Virus record (IMG/VR): IMGVR_UViG_3300036801_000076 | Location: 1-42,177 of that record | Source: a virus | Reading direction: 5' to 3' (one strand) | Length of the DNA stretch: 42,177 bases | Shown: in pieces, positions 24,313 to 30,183 of the stretch | How positions within the stretch are numbered: the stretch's first letter is position 1 | How the letters are laid out: every line of letters begins with the position of its first letter | Position numbers and translations under genes: made by a program | Notes under the pieces: model-generated | The model's database searches: none | What the model was told of the DNA's origin: nothing | What the model saw: the letters and a program-made list of their open reading frames with translations, nothing else

Positions 24313-24339
24313 CTCGCAGAGAATACACGCTTTTATATG
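24313..24339 (+). promoter_or_regulatory. Repeated cassette element, copy D
   Basis: CTCGCAG, 14 bases (AGAATACACGCTTT), TATATG. The usual AAACCCC block is replaced by the arm of a strong hairpin with T-tract (next entry). It precedes a multi-gene unit rather than a single gene. Confidence 0.55.
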
Positions 24340-24373
24340 AGAACCGAATTCCGGTTCTCTTTTCTTTTTTCTC
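24339..24373 (+). terminator. Leader terminator / possible attenuator
   Basis: GAGAACCG pairs perfectly with CGGTTCTC around a five-base loop and is followed by TTTTCTTTTTT. It lies between repeated element copy D and the first gene of the 24395-26723 unit. If transcription begins at the element, this hairpin would stop most transcripts before the genes unless relieved. Confidence 0.65.
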
Positions 24374-24394
24374 CCACTCCCAAAGGAACGAATC

Positions 24395-24772
24395 ATGATC
24401 AAGCTCAACCGCTCCGTCTCCCTCGCCATCGGCGTTGCTCTACTCATCCTCGGCGCCATCGGCCCGTGGATCACCATTCTCGGTGGTCTCGTCAACGGCG
24501 GTCCCACGAACTCCACCGAGGTCGGGATCGTCGTGTTCGGCGGCATCGCCGTCATCATCGTGTCCGCGCTCACGAAGTTCAAGATGCGCGCGTTCTCAAT
24601 CGTCGTCGGCGCGTTGGTCCTGGCCGAGGCGATCCACGTCCTCGTCAAGATTCCGTCTGCCAACTCCACCGAGCTCGGCGACGTCGTCTCGGCTGGCTGG
24701 GGTCTGTATATGTCGATGATCGCCGGGGCGTACCTGGTGGCTTCGACGTGGATCATCAAGCCCGTCAAGTAG
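24395..24772 (+). CDS. Multi-pass membrane protein, unknown
   Basis: A 125-residue protein with about four membrane segments: 9-30 (SLAIGVALLILGAIGPW), 42-60 (VGIVVFGGIAVIIVSAL), 66-83, and 104-120 (GLYMSMIAGAYLVASTW). The short loops are slightly charged. No family recognised. The ribosome site is AAAGGAACG. It begins a run of small membrane-associated genes that may share the copy D leader. Confidence 0.65.
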   Translation: MIKLNRSVSLAIGVALLILGAIGPWITILGGLVNGGPTNSTEVGIVVFGGIAVIIVSALTKFKMRAFSIVVGALVLAEAIHVLVKIPSANSTELGDVVSAGWGLYMSMIAGAYLVASTWIIKPVK

Positions 24773-24789
24773 TACCCACAGGAGACCGT

Positions 24790-24945
24790 ATGCGCCAACT
24801 GAAGGCCCAGCGGATATACAAAATTGTCCTGCTCTATGCCAACACGATGACCCGCACCGTCACGGTGAAGGCCGCATCTCGTGAAGTGGCGGAGGACAGG
24901 GCTCTGAAGCGGAACCCTTCCGCACTAGGAGTGAAACATGCGTAG
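24790..24945 (+). CDS. Small basic protein, unknown
   Basis: A 51-residue protein, MRQLKAQRIYKIVLLYANTM and onward, with beta-strand-like halves and the phrase TVKAASREVAEDRALKRNP. This pattern (strand, then 'A-S-R-E-xAExxAL') recalls small phage proteins that bind nucleic acid or partners, but I cannot name a family. AGGAGACC precedes the ATG. It overlaps the next gene by eight bases. Confidence 0.5.
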   Translation: MRQLKAQRIYKIVLLYANTMTRTVTVKAASREVAEDRALKRNPSALGVKHA

Positions 24946-25048
24946 GAAGTATGGCCTCGGCTCCTTCCTGTTCGACAGCCTGATGACCGTATTCACCTGC
25001 GGTTTCTGGCTGATCTGGATCTTCGTCCGCGAGATGAGGGCCCGATGA
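24938..25048 (+). CDS. Single-pass membrane peptide
   Basis: A 36-residue peptide with a membrane segment (SLMTVFTCGFWLIWIFV) between two basic ends (MRRKYG and REMRAR). AGGAGTGAAAC precedes the ATG. It overlaps both neighbours, which supports it as a real coupled gene. Function unknown; possibly a small membrane-potential or holin-like modulator. Confidence 0.5.
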   Translation: MRRKYGLGSFLFDSLMTVFTCGFWLIWIFVREMRAR

Positions 25049-25848
25049 TGGACCTGCACGGCATCCGTGATGTGACGGAGAAGTTCGTGAAGGACAACGC
25101 GACGACGCTGCTCACGGCCGGTGGCGTCGTCGGCACCGTGGGGACAGCAATCCTCTCCTGGCGTTCCGGATTCCGATCCGCGGAGAAGCTTCAGGAAGAG
25201 ATGCAGGTGGCCCGACGTCAGATCATCACCGAGGAAGATCGGGATCCCGCGATCGTGGAGCTTCCGCTCTCGACGAAGATCAGGACCGTCTGGCCCGAGA
25301 TCCTTCCGCCGTTGGCCTCCGGCTCGATCACGGTCTTCAGCATCGTGTTCGCCAACCGGATGTCGGCTCAGAAGGCGGCCGCCCTGGCCGCGGCCTATGG
25401 GCTCACGCAGGACCGGCTGAAGGAGTACCAGGACAAGGTCGCCACCAAGCTGACCGGTCCGAAGCAGCAGGCCATCGTCGACGAGGTGGCGCAGGATCGG
25501 GTCCGCGGCAATCCGCCTGATGCCCAGGTGCTGATCCTGAGCGGAAACGACGTCCTGTGCTACGACCAGTACACCGGGCGGTACTTCCAGAGCTCGGTGG
25601 AGAAGATCCGCCGGGCCGAGAACGAGGTCAACGCCGATCTGTTCCACCACCAGTACGCGAGCGCCAGCTCGTTCTACGACAAGGTCGGCCTCGCTCCGAC
25701 CACGCTGACCGACATGTTCGGCTGGAACCAGGGGACGACCGGCCCCATGGAGCTGCGCTTCTCGACGGTGATGGCAACGGACGAGAAGCCGTGCATCGCC
25801 ATCGACTTCGTGGTCCCGCCTCAGCCCGACTACAACCAGCTGTACTAG
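25045..25848 (+). CDS. DUF6353-like phage membrane protein, copy 1
   Basis: A 267-residue protein. An N-terminal membrane segment (TTLLTAGGVVGTVGTAILSW, about 20-39) and a second around residues 86-104 (LPPLASGSITVFSIVFA) are followed by NRMSAQKAAALAAAYGLTQD, a helix, and a C-terminal beta-rich domain with FYDKVGLAPTTLTDMFGWN and IDFVVPPQPDYNQLY. The layout matches the uncharacterised phage family I know as DUF6353. A longer relative is encoded at 27979. The tandem ATGATG leaves the first residue uncertain. Confidence 0.65.
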   Translation: MMDLHGIRDVTEKFVKDNATTLLTAGGVVGTVGTAILSWRSGFRSAEKLQEEMQVARRQIITEEDRDPAIVELPLSTKIRTVWPEILPPLASGSITVFSIVFANRMSAQKAAALAAAYGLTQDRLKEYQDKVATKLTGPKQQAIVDEVAQDRVRGNPPDAQVLILSGNDVLCYDQYTGRYFQSSVEKIRRAENEVNADLFHHQYASASSFYDKVGLAPTTLTDMFGWNQGTTGPMELRFSTVMATDEKPCIAIDFVVPPQPDYNQLY

Positions 25849-25857
25849 GAGACCGAC

Positions 25858-25941
25858 ATGAAGAAGCTCATCATCTGCCTGATCATCGGCGGCACCGCCG
25901 CCCTGATCGCCTACTGGATCAACCAGCAGGACGAGGCCTAG
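25858..25941 (+). CDS. 27-residue membrane peptide
   Basis: MKKLIICLIIGGTAALIAYW then INQQDEA: two lysines, one membrane segment, and an acidic tail. It is preceded by AGGAGACCGAC and lies nine bases after the previous stop and nine before the next start, so it fits the operon. Too short for family assignment. Confidence 0.5.
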   Translation: MKKLIICLIIGGTAALIAYWINQQDEA

Positions 25942-25950
25942 CCGGCGACC

Positions 25951-26154
25951 ATGCCCAACGGGGACGGATTGTGCCAGGTGACGTTGCTGCCAGCTCAGCT
26001 TCGTTACCTGGCGTCCCTGGCCGAGGCGGGCGGTGGCGCCATCGCCGTCTCGCAGTCCGGGAGCACCATCCACATCAAGACCGGCCGACGCAATTTCTGC
26101 ATCGATGCACACGGTCTGCCGATCAAAGATCCAAACCAGGAGCGCCTGTGCTAA
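25951..26154 (+). CDS. Small soluble protein, unknown
   Basis: A 67-residue protein: a helix (LPAQLRYLASLAEAGG), then strands (AIAVSQSGSTIHIKTGR, NFCIDAHGLPI). It carries three cysteines. No clear ribosome site, so translation may be coupled to the upstream peptide. It overlaps the next gene by seven bases. Family not recognised. Confidence 0.5.
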   Translation: MPNGDGLCQVTLLPAQLRYLASLAEAGGGAIAVSQSGSTIHIKTGRRNFCIDAHGLPIKDPNQERLC

Positions 26155-26723
26155 AGAAGCAGATCACCTACACCGACTTCAACGGTGACAAGCAGACCGA
26201 GACCTTCTACTTCCACCTGTCGAAGGCCGACCTCATCCAGATGGAGGTCTCCAGGAAGGGCGGCATGGAGAAGTGGCTCGAGCGGATCGTCGAGGCCAAT
26301 GACGGAGCCGCGATCCTCAACGAGGTGCGCGGGCTGATCCTGATGGCGTACGGGAAGAAGACCGAGGACGGCCGCGGGTTCATCAAGAACCAGGCGACGC
26401 GCGAGGAGTTCGAGTCATCCGAGGCGTTCTCCACCCTTCTGATGGAGGTCTGCACGGACGCCGACAAGCTGGCCGACTTCTTCAACGGCATCATCCCTCA
26501 CGACCTGGCCCAGGAAGTGGCCCAGATGACGTCGGCGAAGGAGACGCCTGACGTTCCGGTGGTGGCCGCCAAGTCCGTGGACGAGGTCGAAGCTCGCCGC
26601 AACGTCTTCGAGAAGACCGCCAAGCAGCGCATGCTCAGCCGCGCGGAGGTCATCGAGATGGACCACGACGAGCTCACGAGCGGGCTGGCCGAGGGGCGCT
26701 ACGTGATCGGCCCCGGCGAGTAG
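26148..26723 (+). CDS. Conserved phage protein resembling tail-assembly chaperone family
   Basis: A 191-residue protein starting LKKQITYTDFNGDKQTETFY, then FHLSKADLIQMEVSRKGGME, RGLILMAYGKKTEDGRGFIK and a C-terminal acidic/Gln helix with KQRMLSRAEVIEM. Proteins with this exact layout occur widely in phages of Gram-positive hosts, often near tail genes, and I associate them with tail assembly chaperones. Here it is far from the tail module and among membrane proteins, so the role is uncertain. The GTG at 26148 has AGGAG six bases upstream and overlaps the preceding stop. Confidence 0.6.
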   Translation: MLKKQITYTDFNGDKQTETFYFHLSKADLIQMEVSRKGGMEKWLERIVEANDGAAILNEVRGLILMAYGKKTEDGRGFIKNQATREEFESSEAFSTLLMEVCTDADKLADFFNGIIPHDLAQEVAQMTSAKETPDVPVVAAKSVDEVEARRNVFEKTAKQRMLSRAEVIEMDHDELTSGLAEGRYVIGPGE

Positions 26724-26750
26724 TACAAGTTGCAGTACAGGGGGTTTCAG

Positions 26751-26784
26751 CCCGGGGAGTGTTCGTGTCAGCGGCCTCCCCGGG
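26751..26784 (+). terminator. Long GC hairpin ending the membrane-gene unit
   Basis: CCCGGGGAG and CTCCCCGGG form a perfect nine-base-pair stem around a 16-base loop, 27 bases after the stop of the 26148 gene. It is followed by TCTCCTGCC and not by a T-run, so it may be a terminator of non-classical type or an mRNA-protecting structure. Confidence 0.55.
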
Positions 26785-26793
26785 TCTCCTGCC

Positions 26794-26828
26794 CTCGCAG
26801 GAAAAACAAGGGCTTATATGAAACCCCC
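26794..26828 (+). promoter_or_regulatory. Repeated cassette element, copy E
   Basis: CTCGCAG, 14 bases (GAAAAACAAGGGCT), TATATG, AAACCCCC. It is nearly identical to copies A-C though 2.8 kb away, and again stands just before a ribosome site and a small gene. Confidence 0.6.
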
Positions 26829-26847
26829 TATTCAAAAGGAGTACCAA

Positions 26848-27108
26848 ATGCAGATCCCCACCACTAAGACCGAGATCGCCAAGAAGGCTCTTCAGATGAT
26901 CGTCGCCGCGAAGACGGCGAGCATTGTTCAGGATCAGGTCACCGAGCGCACAGAGCTCGACGAAGACAACATCGTTGTCGGCGTCGGAGCCTGGGCTGTC
27001 GGCCACCTGGTTGCTGCCAAGGCTCGTCCCATCACGGACCGCATCGTCGAAGACACCGTCGAGGCGTACCAGTCCTGGCGCGAGAACCGCAAGAAGTCCG
27101 CCGAGTAG
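26848..27108 (+). CDS. Small cassette protein, unknown
   Basis: An 86-residue protein: MQIPTTKTEIAKKALQMIVA, then an acidic middle, then VGVGAWAVGHLVAAKARPIT and a helical tail (VEAYQSWRENRKKSAE). The central motif resembles the 23748 protein, suggesting an old duplication of the cassette. The ATG at 26848 has AAAAGGAGTACC upstream; the longer frame from TATATG at 26818 is rejected as a start because that element precedes other genes out of frame. Confidence 0.6.
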   Translation: MQIPTTKTEIAKKALQMIVAAKTASIVQDQVTERTELDEDNIVVGVGAWAVGHLVAAKARPITDRIVEDTVEAYQSWRENRKKSAE

Positions 27109-27118
27109 CAAGTTCAAG

Positions 27119-27152
27119 CTGAGAGTCCCCAACACGGACTTTCAGTTTTTCC
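27119..27152 (+). terminator. Intrinsic terminator
   Basis: CTGAgAGTCC pairs with GGACTtTCAG around CCAACAC and runs into TTTTT. It closes the copy E cassette. Confidence 0.85.
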
Positions 27153-27171
27153 AAATTTCGAGAGAGGACTT

Positions 27172-27786
27172 ATGGACACATTCCCGCCCAACAGCCAGAA
27201 GTCGAAGGCGGCGCCTCCGACGCCCCGGCGAGTCGAACGCGTCACCTCCGCTGGAGCTGTTCGGCGCAGGAAGCCGCTCGGCAGGCAGTTCAAGCACACC
27301 TTCTTCAACGGTGACGGCCGCTCCGCACTGGAGTACATGGTCTACAGCGTCGCCCTCCCTGCCTTCAAGGAGATGATGCTCGACGCCGCCACCTCCGGCT
27401 TCGAGCGTCTGATCTACGGCGACAGCAGGCCCAAGCGTTCTGGCCCTTCGGGGCCGCTGGGCCACGTGGCCTACAACAAGATGCGTCAACCGTACGGGTC
27501 CGACGTTTCTCCCGTGCGTACGTCACGACCGAGCCGTGCCCGGCACGACTTCGGAGAACTCATCATCGCCTCGCGCGCCGAGGCAGAGGAGGTTCTCGAC
27601 CGTATGTACGACCTGATCTCGAAGTACGACTCCGCCAGCGTGGCCGATCTGTACGAGCTCACGGGCATCGAGAGCGCCCACACTGACCACAAGTGGGGCT
27701 GGAGGGAGCTCCATGGGTCCTCGTTCGGGAGGGTCCGCGGTGGCGGCTACCTCCTCAACCTTCCGGAGCCGGTGCCTCTCGACTGA
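27172..27786 (+). CDS. Conserved phage protein, unknown function
   Basis: A 204-residue protein. It has a basic N-terminus (PNSQKSKAAPPTPRRVERV), a helical middle (SALEYMVYSVALPAFKEMML), a Ser/Pro/Arg linker, and a C-terminal domain with GELIIASRAEAEEVLDRMYD, SKYDSASVADLYELTGI and HKWGWRELHGSSFGRVRGGG. The same domain order is common in phages of Firmicutes and Actinobacteria, always without known function. The start follows GAGAGGACTT. It begins the longer transcription unit that runs into the replication genes. Confidence 0.7.
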   Translation: MDTFPPNSQKSKAAPPTPRRVERVTSAGAVRRRKPLGRQFKHTFFNGDGRSALEYMVYSVALPAFKEMMLDAATSGFERLIYGDSRPKRSGPSGPLGHVAYNKMRQPYGSDVSPVRTSRPSRARHDFGELIIASRAEAEEVLDRMYDLISKYDSASVADLYELTGIESAHTDHKWGWRELHGSSFGRVRGGGYLLNLPEPVPLD

Positions 27787-27788
27787 TC

Positions 27789-27965
27789 ATGACCGACGCC
27801 GAGAAGCGCAAGTTTGTCTCGGACCTGTATCCGGGACGTAAGTGGAAGCGCTTGGTGGACAAGATGAGCGTATCCCAGGTCTTCGCGATCTGGAAGAAAG
27901 AGCAGCTGAAGCTCCAACCGCCGGACCCCAAGCCCAAAAACGACAAGAACGACATTCCGTTCTAG
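27789..27965 (+). CDS. Small helical phage protein
   Basis: A 58-residue protein: RKFVSDLYPGRKWKRLVDKM, SVSQVFAIWKKEQ, then a proline/lysine tail. The short helical domain DLYPGxKWKxxVDKMSxxQVxAI is familiar as a small stand-alone phage protein or as an appendage to other phage proteins. No function known. The ATG begins two bases after the previous stop, so it depends on coupling. Confidence 0.6.
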   Translation: MTDAEKRKFVSDLYPGRKWKRLVDKMSVSQVFAIWKKEQLKLQPPDPKPKNDKNDIPF

Positions 27966-27978
27966 AGAGGCACAAGCT

Positions 27979-28896
27979 ATGAAGTTCGTTCCGAAGGCGG
28001 TGAGCCGAAGGGTCGGGCAGCAGTTGCTGTCGACCCGAGAGGTCTCGCCATCGTTGCTGTTCGGAGTCGGGGTGTTCGGCATGGTCGGCGCCACCGTGCT
28101 CGCCTGCCGGGCCACGCTGAAGGTCGAGCCGGTCATCGAGACCGCTCAGAACGACCTGGCCGTGGCGCAGGAGATGACGGCGGAGCCCGAGTACACCACC
28201 CAGGATCACCGCGAGACCGTCGGCCGCGTCTACGTCAAGTCGGGCCTCGCTCTGGCTCGCCTGTACGCCCCGTCCGTTCTTCTCGGCGCCGCATCGATCG
28301 GCTGCCTGACCAAGTCCCACAACATCCTCATGCAGCGCAACGCCGCGCTGACCGCCGCCTACATCGCCGTCGACCAGGCGTTCAAGGAGTACCGCGAGCG
28401 GGTCGTCGACAAGTACGGCGAGGACCAGGATCGGGAGTTCCGGTACGAGTCCGAGGTGGTGGAGATCATCACCCCCTCGGGAAAACTCAACACCGAGCTC
28501 CGCGTCGCTCCCGGCGCGGCCTCGCAGTATGCGCGCTTCTTCGACGAATACTCGAAGGAGTGGTCGAAGGAACCCGAGTACAACCTCGTGTTCCTGCGCT
28601 GCCAGCAGCAGTGGGCGAACGACATGCTCCACATGCGCGGCCACATGTTCCTGAACGAGATCTACGACCGGCTGGGTCTCGAGCGTTCGCAAGCTGGGTC
28701 CGTTGTCGGATGGAAGATCTCCGACGACGGCGACAACTTCATCGACTTCGGGATCTACACCGACCGCAGCATGTCGGCCACCCGCGACTTCGTCAACGGC
28801 CGGGAGGGGTCGGTCCTTCTCGACTTCAACGTCGACGGTCTCATCTGGGACAAGATCGATGAGAAGGGCAAGGAGCGCATCAGATGGCAGAGCTGA
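27979..28896 (+). CDS. DUF6353-like phage membrane protein, copy 2
   Basis: A 305-residue protein with two membrane segments (about 26-46, SLLFGVGVFGMVGATVLAC; and 98-114, LYAPSVLLGAASIGCL). It continues with HNILMQRNAALTAAYIAVDQ, an acidic helix, then a beta-rich C-terminus with EIYDRLGLERSQAGSVVGWK. The order and wording parallel copy 1 at 25045 (ALTAAY..., YDKVGL...GWN). The ribosome site is AGAGGCACAAGC. It overlaps the following membrane protein gene by 13 bases; the pair may act together at the host membrane. Confidence 0.68.
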   Translation: MKFVPKAVSRRVGQQLLSTREVSPSLLFGVGVFGMVGATVLACRATLKVEPVIETAQNDLAVAQEMTAEPEYTTQDHRETVGRVYVKSGLALARLYAPSVLLGAASIGCLTKSHNILMQRNAALTAAYIAVDQAFKEYRERVVDKYGEDQDREFRYESEVVEIITPSGKLNTELRVAPGAASQYARFFDEYSKEWSKEPEYNLVFLRCQQQWANDMLHMRGHMFLNEIYDRLGLERSQAGSVVGWKISDDGDNFIDFGIYTDRSMSATRDFVNGREGSVLLDFNVDGLIWDKIDEKGKERIRWQS

Positions 28897-29660
28897 CCGA
28901 GGTGGCTGAAGAGGTCGCCGACGTCGTCGAGGAGGCCATCGATGACGGCATCTACATCAAGGGCTGGGTCGGCTTCGTCATGACCGCGGTCGGCGCCGGT
29001 GTCGGCGCCTTCGTCGGCTACCGGGTGGCCCAGCGTCGTCTGCGCGACGAGTACGCCCGGGAAGCCGAGACCGAGATCGACCAGATGCGAGAGCACTTCC
29101 GGGCTCGCCTCATGGTCCGGGAGTCCAAGCCCGAGATCACCGACCTGAACCAGCGGGTCGAGCAGCTGGGCTACGCATCGACACCCAAGGAGAAGTCCAC
29201 GGAGGAGAAGGCGGCAGGGCCGGGGGATCCGAATACCTCCGTCGTGCCGCAGGACATCCGCAACGTCTTCGACACGGCACAGGACAAGGACCACGAGTGG
29301 GACTACGAGATCGAGGAGGCCATCCGGGCCGAGCTCGGCGACCGGCCGCACGTGATCCACGTCGACGAGCGACACGAGACGGAGAACGAGGAGATCACCC
29401 TCACGTACTACGAGGGCGACGACGTCCTGTGTGACATGCAGGACAACATCATCGACAACCCGGATGCGGTCGTCGGTGAGGCCAACCTGAGTCGCTTCGG
29501 CCACGGCTCGGGCGACAGGAACATCGTCTACATCCGGAACCCCGTGCTGCACACCGACATCGAGGTGTGCCTCTCGACCGGTACCTACGCGGAGGAGGTC
29601 CATGGGCTCAAGCACAGCGACGTCCCGCCGCGGAGGCGACGACGATCGCGAGAGGAGTGA
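28884..29660 (+). CDS. Membrane protein with coiled coil, conserved in phages
   Basis: A 258-residue protein: an acidic start (LTEVAEEVADVVEEAID), one membrane segment (GFVMTAVGAGVGAFVGYRVA, about 30-49), a charged coiled coil, a linker, and a C-terminal domain with ITLTYYEGDDVLCDMQDNII and NIVYIRNPVLHTDIEVCLS. The tail is arginine-rich (PPRRRRRSREE). The C-terminal domain is found in many phages beside the DUF6353 protein. Function unknown. It overlaps the next gene by 59 bases. Confidence 0.65.
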   Translation: MAELTEVAEEVADVVEEAIDDGIYIKGWVGFVMTAVGAGVGAFVGYRVAQRRLRDEYAREAETEIDQMREHFRARLMVRESKPEITDLNQRVEQLGYASTPKEKSTEEKAAGPGDPNTSVVPQDIRNVFDTAQDKDHEWDYEIEEAIRAELGDRPHVIHVDERHETENEEITLTYYEGDDVLCDMQDNIIDNPDAVVGEANLSRFGHGSGDRNIVYIRNPVLHTDIEVCLSTGTYAEEVHGLKHSDVPPRRRRRSREE

Positions 29661-30171
29661 CCCGCTAGGGGAAGCATATTTCCACTGGCTGGTCGAGCAG
29701 GTCCGAGAGGAGGGACACCAGCGGAAGACGTACTGGGACCTCCTCAAGATCATGCACACCGCAGAGTTCGTCTGGCTCGTCCCGAACGATGACAATCGTA
29801 TCTCGGACGGGCTGGACCTCCGGACCGAGTTCCTCAACGAGCAGGAGGAACGTGAGAGTACGGTCGATGGGCCCTGCTCGGTCCTCGAGGTGATGGTGGG
29901 TCTCTCCCGTCGGGTGGCATTCCTGGCGGGAGGGAATGCCGAGGGCTGGGCCTGGCAGCTCATGTGCAATCTCGAATTGCACAAACATCACGATCCGCTG
30001 CGTCGTCCCCGAACGGTGACGCAGATTCTCCATGCTCTGGTGTGGAGACTCTATGACCCTGATGGGTCAGGTGGGTTTTTTCCTCTTGGCTTTCCCAAGC
30101 AGGACCAGCGGAAGGTCGAGATCTGGTATCAGATGGCCGAGTACGTGCAGGAGATTCACCCCGAGTATTAG
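29602..30171 (+). CDS. Conserved phage protein preceding the replication gene
   Basis: A 189-residue protein. After a charged start come DPLGEAYFHWLVEQVREEGH, TYWDLLKIMHTAEFVWLVPN, DDNRISDGLDLRTEFLNEQ and SVLEVMVGLSRRVAFLAGG, ending GFFPLGFPKQDQRKVEIWYQ. It is mostly helical and rich in aromatic residues. I recognise this strongly conserved sequence from many phages, regularly next to DNA replication genes, with no assigned activity. It begins within the previous gene (long 59-base overlap); alternative starts further downstream would cut conserved residues. Confidence 0.68.
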   Translation: MGSSTATSRRGGDDDRERSDPLGEAYFHWLVEQVREEGHQRKTYWDLLKIMHTAEFVWLVPNDDNRISDGLDLRTEFLNEQEERESTVDGPCSVLEVMVGLSRRVAFLAGGNAEGWAWQLMCNLELHKHHDPLRRPRTVTQILHALVWRLYDPDGSGGFFPLGFPKQDQRKVEIWYQMAEYVQEIHPEY

Positions 30172-30183
30172 AAAGGAGGTGTA

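Noticed and set aside
23312-24340. Reading frames starting with the ATG inside TATATG (MKPP... or MKPH...)
   Set aside because: The ATG belongs to the repeated element. It is out of frame with the real gene in copies A and C, and each gene has a better ATG with its own ribosome site.
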